Shown one piece after another: positions 7,174 to 13,320 of a stretch of 19,577 bases of DNA. A program made the position numbers and the translations under genes. Source of the stretch: Bacilli bacterium (GTDB lineage: Bacteria > Bacillota_I > Bacilli_A > RF39 > UBA660). Position 1 is the stretch's first letter, and every line of letters begins with the position of its first letter. The notes below the pieces were generated by a model that was not told where the DNA came from, ran no database searches, and saw nothing but the letters and a program-made list of their open reading frames with translations. Location: NCBI GenBank assembly GCA_028684735.1, contig JAQUFI010000017.1, positions 1 to 19,577 of the forward strand, written 5' to 3'.

Positions 7174-7430
7174 ATTGCATTTACTTTTTTTGTTAAATTT
7201 GATTTATAACGAGCAGATGCATTTTTTGTTATTACACCAGCTTTGGTTGCTTTATCAATTCTTTTAATAGCTACTTTTAAATCATCATTAGCCTTAACCT
7301 TATCGTTATTAAGGATTGCTTTTTCGACATTTTTTATAGCGGTTTTCATACTTGATTGATATTCATTATTAGCTTGTTTTTGTTTTGCAGCTACTCTAAC
7401 ACGTTTTTCGGCATTTTTCATATTAGCCAT
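7167..7430 (-). CDS. rpsT: 30S ribosomal protein S20
   Basis: 87 residues, the usual S20 length. It begins MANMKNAEKRVRVAAKQKQ, is rich in Lys, Arg and Ala, and has the helical pattern NNEYQSSMKTAIKNVEKAI and GVITKNASARYKSNLTKKV typical of S20, a primary binder of 16S rRNA. The ribosome binding site GGAGGTG lies just upstream of the ATG. It is divergent from gpr, the same arrangement as in Bacillus subtilis, which supports both identifications. Confidence 0.95.
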   Translation of the reverse strand: MANMKNAEKRVRVAAKQKQANNEYQSSMKTAIKNVEKAILNNDKVKANDDLKVAIKRIDKATKAGVITKNASARYKSNLTKKVNAME

Positions 7431-7459
7431 GGGTTCACCTCCAAGTCATCAATATACTA

Positions 7460-7488
7460 ATTTTAGCAAAGATTTATAAAAAAATCAA
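7460..7488 (-). promoter_or_regulatory. Sigma-A promoter of rpsT
   Basis: On the minus strand TTGATT (7488-7483), 17 bases, then TAAAAT (7465-7460). It sits 30 bases upstream of the rpsT start. Confidence 0.6.
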
Positions 7489-7529
7489 TAAAAACCATAT
7501 TTTTAGGCAAAATATATATAGGTGATAGA

Positions 7530-8552
7530 GTGAAACATGAAATTGATTTAAAACATTATCAAATAAGAACTGATTTAGCTATTGATACTATTAATGAAAA
7601 AACCAAAGGAATTAAGGTTAAAACGACAACTCTTGATGATATCAAAATAACTAATGTGGTTATTGAACCAGAAGGTAGTAACATTATTAAAAAAAAGGAA
7701 GGTAATTATATTACCATTGAATTTAAAGATGTTACTGATACTCATAATAAAGAAAAGGTAAGGGAAGTCTTTTCAAATGAGTTAAAAAAATTGTTAGAAA
7801 TATGTGGCATTAAAGAAGACGATAGTTGTTTAATAATTGGCCTTGGTAACGCTAAATCAACACCAGACGCACTAGGCCCTCTATCAATTAATAATGTTTT
7901 AGTAACTAATCACCTTTTTGAATATGGTGATGTTATCGATGGTTATCGAAGAACCTTTGCTATTACCCCTGGGGTTATGGGACAAACAGGGATCGAAACC
8001 AGCAATATTATTATTAGTGTTATAAAAGAGATTAGACCTCACTTTATTATTGTTATTGATGCTTTAGCTAGTCAATCAATTGAACGTGTTAATCGGACGA
8101 TACAGATGACGGATACAGGTATTCAACCTGGTAGTGGAGTTGGCAATAGTCGTAAGGAAATAAGCAAAGATGTTTTAAATGTACCTGTTATTGCAATTGG
8201 TGTTCCGACAGTGGTTGATGCTGTAACCATTGTTAGTGATACTTTTAATTATATGTATCAACACTTTTCATATATGAAAGAAAAGATTAATGATCCTGCT
8301 AATAAATTAAAAACAAATATTAATTATTTGAACGAAACAATTGATGTTAAAACAGAGGATAAGGAGTCATTAATGGGTATGGTTGGTAACTTAAAAGAGG
8401 AAGAGATTAAGCAATTAATTTTTGAGGTTCTAACCCCAATTGGTTATAATTTAATGGTGACTCCTAAAGAAATTGACTTTATTGTTGATAAATTAAGTGA
8501 TGTAATTGGTAATGGTATTGATTATGCTCTTCATAAAAACATTGTCAAGTAA
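7530..8552 (+). CDS. gpr: Germination protease GPR (aspartic endopeptidase, family A25)
   Basis: 340 residues. GPR cleaves the small acid-soluble proteins that coat spore DNA during germination. It is made as a zymogen in the forespore and trims a short propeptide; residues 12-19 (IRTDLAID) resemble that autoprocessing site, implying removal of about 15 residues. Core motifs are IIGLGN (102-107), STPDALGP (110-117) and VIDALASQS (175-183), with D113 and D177 the candidates for the catalytic aspartates. Further family blocks are GVMGQTGIE and GIQPGSGVGN. The start is GTG at 7530, fixed by AGGTGAT at 7520-7526 and by the conserved propeptide. No clear sigma-G promoter could be assigned. Divergent from rpsT and upstream of spoIIP, as in Bacillus. 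Confidence 0.95.
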   Translation: MKHEIDLKHYQIRTDLAIDTINEKTKGIKVKTTTLDDIKITNVVIEPEGSNIIKKKEGNYITIEFKDVTDTHNKEKVREVFSNELKKLLEICGIKEDDSCLIIGLGNAKSTPDALGPLSINNVLVTNHLFEYGDVIDGYRRTFAITPGVMGQTGIETSNIIISVIKEIRPHFIIVIDALASQSIERVNRTIQMTDTGIQPGSGVGNSRKEISKDVLNVPVIAIGVPTVVDAVTIVSDTFNYMYQHFSYMKEKINDPANKLKTNINYLNETIDVKTEDKESLMGMVGNLKEEEIKQLIFEVLTPIGYNLMVTPKEIDFIVDKLSDVIGNGIDYALHKNIVK

Positions 8553-8573
8553 TGTCAAATCTTATTATAGATA

Positions 8574-8603
8574 CTATATTTTGGATAAATTTATTGATAC
8601 AAT
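8574..8603 (+). promoter_or_regulatory. Sigma-E-like promoter upstream of the 8621 gene
   Basis: CTATATT (8574-8580), a 15-base spacer, then GATACAAT (8596-8603). The sigma-E consensus is kmATATT, 14-15 bases, CATACAnT; only the first base of the -10 and the loosely conserved first bases of the -35 deviate. This suggests mother-cell expression during early sporulation. Confidence 0.55.
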
Positions 8604-8620
8604 GAAAATAGGTGATATAT

Positions 8621-9007
8621 ATGGTTACTAATTCATTTGTGGGTAAAATCGAAATAATTTCACAAAAACAAATGATAAGAAATATGTTAGAGAGAATCTT
8701 TGTTAAGCATAATAATGTCTTGAGTGAATCTGAAAAATCAGATTTACAAAATGATTATTTTAATAATGACAAAGATTATGATTCTAAACTACAGGATTTA
8801 TATAATTTACATGCTTTGAATGGAGAAGAAATAAAACAATATTTAAATAAAAGTCCTAATGCTGATAATATTCAAAGATTAAATGATTTTAAAGAAGATG
8901 CTGTTCTAAATAATCAAAAAGAAGCATCACAAATTGAAGAACCCCAAATAGTACCCCTAGAAAAACCAAAGGTCCTAGTTTTAAACAAAAATAATAATCG
9001 ATATTAA
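8621..9007 (+). CDS. Unknown small acidic protein between gpr and spoIIP, probable sporulation gene
   Basis: 128 residues from the ATG at 8621; an in-frame GTG at 8612 lies inside the AGGTGAT ribosome binding site (8610-8616) and is rejected. No family recognised. There is no signal peptide or membrane helix. The N-terminal two thirds is predicted helical and charged; the segment around residues 100-120 is Pro/Glu-rich (EEPQIVPLEKPKVLVLN), looking like a linker or a docking tail, and the C-terminus is basic and Asn-rich. The sigma-E-like promoter upstream and the position between two sporulation genes argue for a mother-cell sporulation role. In Bacillus no gene sits at this position. It has its own terminator. 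Confidence 0.7.
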   Translation: MVTNSFVGKIEIISQKQMIRNMLERIFVKHNNVLSESEKSDLQNDYFNNDKDYDSKLQDLYNLHALNGEEIKQYLNKSPNADNIQRLNDFKEDAVLNNQKEASQIEEPQIVPLEKPKVLVLNKNNNRY

Positions 9008-9015
9008 TAATAATT

Positions 9016-9048
9016 AAAAATCAAAATATTATGTTTTGATTTTTTTTT
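9016..9048 (+). terminator. Intrinsic terminator after the 8621 gene
   Basis: AAAAATCAAAA (9016-9026) pairs with TTTTGATTTTT (9034-9044) across a seven-base loop and runs into a T tract. The stem is AU-rich. Confidence 0.65.
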
Positions 9049-9079
9049 GACATTTTATTCACTCATATAAATATATAAT
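9047..9079 (+). promoter_or_regulatory. Promoter region of spoIIP, sigma class uncertain
   Basis: A perfect TTGACA (9047-9052) and TATAAT (9074-9079) are present but 21 bases apart, which is poor for sigma-A. Alternatively ATTTT (9052-9056), 15 bases, TATATAAT (9072-9079) gives a degenerate sigma-E-like match, which would suit spoIIP. Confidence 0.35.
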
Positions 9080-9107
9080 ATGAATAGTTTAAAGTGGGTG
9101 AAACAAA

Positions 9108-10067
9108 ATGAAGAAATTTAAATATCCAAAGAAAAAAATCAAACTAATCATTTTAACATTATTAATTGGTTTATGCTTTCAATTATCCTATAGTATTCTC
9201 ATGAATATAAAATTATTTTCATCTAATGAAGAATTCATAAAAGCATTAATTGAAAATTCTGATTATTATTTAATGTATGAAAAAAATGATGGAGTAACTA
9301 AAAAAATAGCTAGTTTTCTTACTGATGTTGATATTAATCAGCCAACTACCATTATTAATAAGGTCTTTTATGCTAATACAAATAAAGAAAAAGTGGAATC
9401 TGTCTCAAATCATATTGATGATCATAATCCAGTTATTCAAAAGGAACCTCTTGTCTATATATATAATTCTCATCAGTTAGAAAACTATGATGGCAGTGAT
9501 TATGAAGTTTATAATATTACCCCTAATGTTATGATGGCATCATATATATTAAAAGAAAAATTAAATGATTTGGGGATTCCTTCGATTGTTGAAGAAGGTA
9601 ATATTGCAGAATTTATAAGAATTAATTATTGGAGTCATGATTATAGTTATGAAGCAAGTCGTTATTTTATTAAAGAAGCTAGAAATAAATATCCATCACT
9701 TAAATTTTTTGTTGATGTTCATCGAGATGCTGTCAATAAAAAAGATGGTACAACTAATATTGATGGTTTAAATTGTGCTCGAATTTTATTTGTAGTAGGT
9801 CTAGAACATAAAAATTATCAATTAAATCTAGCTTTAGCTAATAATATGAATAAGTCAGTGATGACTAAATACCCAACTTTAAGCAGAGGCGTTTTAACGA
9901 AAAAAGGTCAAGGAGTTAATGGTATTTACAATCAAGATATTAGTCCTAATATGATTTTATTAGAGATAGGGGGATATCAAAATACAATTGATGAAGTATT
10001 AAATACGATTATGATAATATCTCCAATTATAAAGGAGCATATAGAAAATGAAACCAGAAACAGTTAA
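9108..10067 (+). CDS. spoIIP: Stage II sporulation protein P, peptidoglycan amidase/endopeptidase
   Basis: 319 residues. SpoIIP works with SpoIID and SpoIIM in the DMP complex that dissolves septal peptidoglycan and drives engulfment of the forespore. A basic N-terminus and a membrane helix (about residues 11-31) anchor it with the enzyme outside. Family motifs in order: LVYIYNSHQLENY with probable zinc ligands H122 and E125, FFVDVHRDAV (201-209) with H205, and the C-terminal block IYNQDISPNMILLEIGGYQN (273-292) with E286 and the conserved GG and N292. The protein is shorter than the about 400-residue B. subtilis enzyme, mostly in the N-terminal spacer. The last 20 bases overlap the next gene, suggesting translational coupling. 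Confidence 0.93.
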   Translation: MKKFKYPKKKIKLIILTLLIGLCFQLSYSILMNIKLFSSNEEFIKALIENSDYYLMYEKNDGVTKKIASFLTDVDINQPTTIINKVFYANTNKEKVESVSNHIDDHNPVIQKEPLVYIYNSHQLENYDGSDYEVYNITPNVMMASYILKEKLNDLGIPSIVEEGNIAEFIRINYWSHDYSYEASRYFIKEARNKYPSLKFFVDVHRDAVNKKDGTTNIDGLNCARILFVVGLEHKNYQLNLALANNMNKSVMTKYPTLSRGVLTKKGQGVNGIYNQDISPNMILLEIGGYQNTIDEVLNTIMIISPIIKEHIENETRNS

Positions 10068-10377
10068 CAAAGTATTTAAATGGATTTTTTATACTTTATT
10101 TGTTTTATTTATTGTTGTATATAGTGTCTCTATTTCGGGATATAATGAACAACAAGAACGTCAACGTGTTAATTTAACCGAAGAAAAGATAAGAGCCTTT
10201 GAACAAGACATAAAAGATGGGAAAAAAATAGATTTAGATGCCTATATCGAAGAAAAAAATAATTTTGATGATAAGCCTAAAAGAATAGGATTGAAAATTT
10301 CGGAAATAATAAGTAAATATATGCGTAAAGGTATACAAAGTACTTTTAGAATTTTAAACAATATTGTTGAAAGTTAA
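10048..10377 (+). CDS. Small single-pass membrane protein coupled to spoIIP (YqxA-position)
   Basis: 109 residues; start ATG at 10048 lies inside spoIIP, with AAAGGAG at 10031-10037 as the ribosome binding site. Residues 11-29 form one transmembrane helix. A charged, helical outer or inner domain follows (NEQQERQRVNLTEEK, then IDLDAYIEEKNNF) and the C-terminus is an amphipathic basic helix ending ILNNIVES. No enzymatic motif. In B. subtilis the gene after spoIIP is yqxA, which also encodes a membrane protein of about the same size; position and size suggest a counterpart, but I see only weak sequence likeness. A role with SpoIIP at the septum is inferred from the overlap. Confidence 0.75.
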   Translation: MKPETVNKVFKWIFYTLFVLFIVVYSVSISGYNEQQERQRVNLTEEKIRAFEQDIKDGKKIDLDAYIEEKNNFDDKPKRIGLKISEIISKYMRKGIQSTFRILNNIVES

Positions 10378-10395
10378 AAATCTTTATGTTATAAT
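10367..10395 (+). promoter_or_regulatory. Sigma-A promoter of the DUF1292 operon
   Basis: TTGAAA (10367-10372), 17 bases, then a perfect TATAAT (10390-10395). The -35 lies in the end of the preceding gene. Confidence 0.75.
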
Positions 10396-10421
10396 GAAAA
10401 TGGTAAGAAGGGAGTAAGAAT

Positions 10422-10688
10422 ATGGAAGGACAAAATGTAATAAAAATTATTGACATAGATGGGGCTGAAAAGCAAGTAGAGGTTATTACTCACTTCACTT
10501 TGGCCATGAATGGCAAAGATTATATGATTTATACAGAAAATAAAACTGATGCTAACGGTAATATTGAAATATCAACTTCAGAAGTAGTTGAAAAAGAAGA
10601 CGGAAGCATTGAATTAAATGGTGTTACTGATGAAACTGTATGGAGTGAACTAAAAAAGGTTATGGTTGAAATGGCTAAAGGGGAGTAG
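10422..10688 (+). CDS. DUF1292-family small acidic protein
   Basis: 88 residues. The layout matches DUF1292: a short beta-rich domain starting with a 'D-x-D-G' strand turn (IIDIDGAEKQVEV), then a strand NGKDYMIYTEN, then a Glu-rich strand pair and a C-terminal helix (VWSELKKVMVEMAKG). Family members are common in Firmicutes, often near alaS-ruvX (yrzB), and have no assigned biochemical role. AAGGGAG (10408-10414) is the ribosome binding site. It is first in a two-gene operon; the next start codon is six bases after its stop and that gene's ribosome binding site abuts this stop codon. Confidence 0.8.
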   Translation: MEGQNVIKIIDIDGAEKQVEVITHFTLAMNGKDYMIYTENKTDANGNIEISTSEVVEKEDGSIELNGVTDETVWSELKKVMVEMAKGE

Positions 10689-10694
10689 GTTGTT

Positions 10695-12044
10695 ATGGAT
10701 AAAGACACAAAACAATTATATAATACAATCGTAAAGGATCTTCGTACCAAAACGATTATTCAATCAACCCCAGCAAGGGTTTCTTTTGCAGTCTCAAATT
10801 TATTTAAGGGTATTAAGGAAACTTATCACCGTAATATAGATGCTTTAAAAGAAAAAGCAACTAATATTGCTAATAAAACAGCTGATTTAGGAAATACAAT
10901 TAATGCTGGTTACAATACATTAATTCAAAGTAATGAAGAAAAAAGGGATTTTATTAATCAACAAGCTGGTAAAGATGTTGTTCAAGAAGCAATTAATGCT
11001 GAAGTAGAACAAAAATATGCTAATGAAATTGAAAGAAAAGAAGAAATTTTAGCATCAATTGAACGAGATAATAGACTAATAACAGCAGGGGTTGGTTTTA
11101 TTGTTGATGTTTACCAATCAGATGTGGAACATTTAAAAAATAAGGCAATTAAGTCAACACAAAAACCACATCGTTTATTAATAAGTAAATTATTTTTAAC
11201 TTCATTTAAAAACTATGTAGCAATTACAAAAACTAGATTAGCTGAAAGAGCAACCATTAAAAAGGGTATTGCTAGGGAAGTTGCTAGTTTTGATCAATTA
11301 GCAGCTGAAATTAGAGAACAACAAAAAGATAATCCAAATACTGCAATGCAATTAATTGAAGAAGAAAAAAACAAATTAAGTGCAACTGCAAAAGATTATG
11401 TTACTTTAAGGAATGGTTTAGGTTATGGAGTAACTGAAAAAGAAATATGGAATGCTTATTTTGCGGATATTGATTCTAACGAAATAAATAATGACCAAGT
11501 TATGCAACCAGTTGAGAATGTTGAAGCAGCACCAGTAGTTGAAGCACCAGTTGAAAATATTCAAACAACACCAGTAGTTGAAACTCCAGTTGAAAGTGTT
11601 CAAGCAGCACCAATTTTAAATATACCGACTGTTGAAGAATCGGTTATTGAAAAGGTCGAAGCCACACCAGCAGTTGAAAATCATGATAATCCTGAAATGG
11701 CTTTAAATAACATTGATGAAATGCGTCAAGGATATCGTGAAGAATTAAATGATGGTTACGAATATACGAATGAAGAAAAGAAAGAATGGGAAGATGCTAG
11801 ATTAGCTGAAGATTTATCTAGTAAAGGTACCACCTTATCTTATCAAGAACAAGAAGCTAATGTTCTGATTTATGAACAAGGTTTAAGAAAACAAAGGGAA
11901 GCTATTATGGAAATGGAAAAGCAAATAGCTATTATTAGAGAAGCTGAACAAAAAATTGTGCAATTAACTAAGAATATTGACCCTAATATATTAAAACGTG
12001 TTCAAGGCGGAGAAATAGAACAAAATAAAGGTCAAACTAGATAA
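10695..12044 (+). CDS. Large coiled-coil protein with Val/Pro/Glu repeats, unknown function
   Basis: 449 residues, family not recognised. No signal peptide or strong membrane helix. Residues 1-245 are largely helical and rich in Lys/Glu/Ala, with a conserved-looking hydrophobic patch at about 128-140 (LITAGVGFIVDVY) and LLISKLFLTSFKNYVAIT at 161-178. Residues 273-311 are three 13-residue repeats (VENVEAAPVVEAP and relatives), followed by a degenerate V/P/E stretch to about 330, which should be an extended linker. Residues 335-449 are a second charged helical domain with a probable coiled coil at about 383-425. The plan of helical domain, flexible spacer and coiled coil suggests a scaffold or structural protein. 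GGGAG at 10681-10685 serves as the ribosome binding site, overlapping the end of the DUF1292 gene, so the two are co-translated. Confidence 0.8.
   Translation: MDKDTKQLYNTIVKDLRTKTIIQSTPARVSFAVSNLFKGIKETYHRNIDALKEKATNIANKTADLGNTINAGYNTLIQSNEEKRDFINQQAGKDVVQEAINAEVEQKYANEIERKEEILASIERDNRLITAGVGFIVDVYQSDVEHLKNKAIKSTQKPHRLLISKLFLTSFKNYVAITKTRLAERATIKKGIAREVASFDQLAAEIREQQKDNPNTAMQLIEEEKNKLSATAKDYVTLRNGLGYGVTEKEIWNAYFADIDSNEINNDQVMQPVENVEAAPVVEAPVENIQTTPVVETPVESVQAAPILNIPTVEESVIEKVEATPAVENHDNPEMALNNIDEMRQGYREELNDGYEYTNEEKKEWEDARLAEDLSSKGTTLSYQEQEANVLIYEQGLRKQREAIMEMEKQIAIIREAEQKIVQLTKNIDPNILKRVQGGEIEQNKGQTR
11511..11627 (+). repeat. Three coding 39-bp repeats (13 aa) in the coiled-coil gene
   Basis: VENVEAAPVVEAP, VENIQTTPVVETP and VESVQAAPILNIP lie head to tail with a strict 13-residue period. 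The DNA core 'ccagtagttgaa' is exact in the first two. Confidence 0.8.
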
Positions 12045-12072
12045 AAGGATATTTAAAAATATCCTTTTTTTT
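12043..12072 (+). terminator. Intrinsic terminator of the DUF1292 operon
   Basis: AAAAGGATAT (12043-12052) pairs with ATATCCTTTT (12059-12068) and runs into eight T residues. The TATAAT at 12075-12080 just beyond, with TTTAAA at 12052-12057 (17-base spacing), may be the nfo promoter, though it would leave a very short leader. Confidence 0.85.
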
Positions 12073-12098
12073 GATATAATCAAAGAGGAGGATGTTAT

Positions 12099-13007
12099 AT
12101 GAGAGAATTGATTATTGGTTCACATGTTTCTTTTACTAAAGACGAACAACTGTTAGGTAGTGTTAAAGAAGCTTTAAGTTATGGAGCTAACACCCTGATG
12201 TTATATACAGGAGCGCCTCAAAATACTAATCGTGTTCCAATAAATAAGGAGTTAACCTTAAAAGCCCATCAATTAATGGCTGAATATAATATTGATATTG
12301 ATAATTTAGTGGTTCATGCCCCTTATATTATTAATCCAGCTAATACTGATAATCTTGATTTCGCCATTACTTTTTTAAAACAAGAAATGAGTAGAACAGA
12401 GGAACTGGGTATAAGTAAGATTGTTTTGCACCCTGGTAGTCATGTGGGATTAGGTTCTGATAAAGCAATTACTAATATTATTGAAGTCTTAAATAAAGTA
12501 TTAAATGTTGATTCGAAGGTTACTATCTGTATTGAAACAATGGCTGGTAAAGGCACTGAAATAGGTAGTAGGTTTGAAGAAATAAAACAGATTATTGATG
12601 GTATTAAATTAAAAAATAAAATAGGTGTTTGTTTAGATACTTGTCATATTAATGATGCCGGTTATGATATTACTGACTTTGATAAAGTATTAGATGAATT
12701 TGATGAGTTAATAGGTTTAGAATATTTAAAATGTCTACATATCAATGATAGTAAAAATGAAATATCGGCTCATAAAGATCGACATGAAAATTTTGGTTTT
12801 GGAACTTTAGGATTTGATAACTTAATTAATATTATTTATCATCCTAAAATAAAAGACATTCCTAAAATATTAGAAACACCTTATGTTACAAAAGAGGATA
12901 ATAGTAAAGAAAGACTATATCCACCTTATAAATTTGAAATTGAAATGATTAGGGAGAAAGTTTTAAATAATAATTTAATTGATGATATTCGAACATACTA
13001 TAAATAA
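12099..13007 (+). CDS. nfo: Endonuclease IV (AP endonuclease, Zn-dependent)
   Basis: 302 residues. Endonuclease IV cuts DNA 5' of abasic sites in base excision repair; in spore formers it also protects germinating spores from accumulated damage. All nine metal ligands of the E. coli enzyme have counterparts at nearly the same numbers: H73 (VHAPY), H111 (LHPGSH), E146 (IETMAGKG), D180 and H183 (LDTCHINDAGYD), H214 (LHINDSKN), D227 and H229 (HKDRHENFGFG), and E259 (ILETP). GAGGAGG at 12085-12091 is the ribosome binding site. The 3' end overlaps the convergent next gene by 10 bases. Confidence 0.97.
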   Translation: MRELIIGSHVSFTKDEQLLGSVKEALSYGANTLMLYTGAPQNTNRVPINKELTLKAHQLMAEYNIDIDNLVVHAPYIINPANTDNLDFAITFLKQEMSRTEELGISKIVLHPGSHVGLGSDKAITNIIEVLNKVLNVDSKVTICIETMAGKGTEIGSRFEEIKQIIDGIKLKNKIGVCLDTCHINDAGYDITDFDKVLDEFDELIGLEYLKCLHINDSKNEISAHKDRHENFGFGTLGFDNLINIIYHPKIKDIPKILETPYVTKEDNSKERLYPPYKFEIEMIREKVLNNNLIDDIRTYYK

Positions 13008-13261
13008 TTAGTCATTTTATTTTTAAATTGAGAATATAGATTGATGATTTTATTATAAGTATTAGGATCGGTTTTTTGTTTTAGTTCATCGAAAATAGGG
13101 TTTGGATTACCATATAGAATTGTTCGCCATTGATGTTTAATAATTTTATGAACTAATTCTAATTCTTGACTTTTTAAAGTGACCCCATTTTTCTTTGCAA
13201 AATCATCCACATCTCTAATACTTAATTTATTTATATAGTCGACAATAAGCTTATCCTTCAT
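12998..13261 (-). CDS. DUF2624-like small protein (YqfT type)
   Basis: 87 residues, all helical by pattern and without a signal peptide. The blocks DDFAKKNGVTLKSQELELVHKII and ELKQKTDPNTYNKIINLYSQF (abbreviated here by their keys: KKNGVTL, TDPNTY, LYSQF) resemble the DUF2624 family, whose B. subtilis member yqfT lies next to the endonuclease IV gene yqfS. That conserved neighbourhood is the main support; the sequence match is judged by eye only. The ATG has AGGTGA upstream on the minus strand. Function unknown. Its stop lies inside the 3' end of nfo. Confidence 0.65.
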   Translation of the reverse strand: MKDKLIVDYINKLSIRDVDDFAKKNGVTLKSQELELVHKIIKHQWRTILYGNPNPIFDELKQKTDPNTYNKIINLYSQFKNKMTNYL

Positions 13262-13320
13262 AATTCACCTCAATATAATATATGTATAAAAAAGATAAAA
13301 TATCTAGTAAGGAGGGTAAT

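Noticed and set aside
7485..7514. TCAATA, 17 bases, CAAAATA before gpr as a sigma-G promoter
   Set aside because: Each box has a mismatch at an important position and similar AT-rich matches are frequent in this gap; not strong enough to list.
8543..8559. Two TGTCAAR sequences 10 bases apart, resembling Spo0A boxes
   Set aside because: Both lack the central CG of TGNCGAA, and one lies in the gpr coding end; chance matches are likely in such AT-rich sequence.
8612..8620. GTG start for the gene after gpr
   Set aside because: The GTG is part of the AGGTGAT ribosome binding site of the ATG at 8621. The same reasoning removes the GTG at 4936 and, by spacing, the TTG at 17747.
13282..13320. Earlier in-frame ATG for the penicillin-binding protein
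   Set aside because: No ribosome binding site precedes it, whereas AAGGAGGG sits directly before the ATG at 13321.
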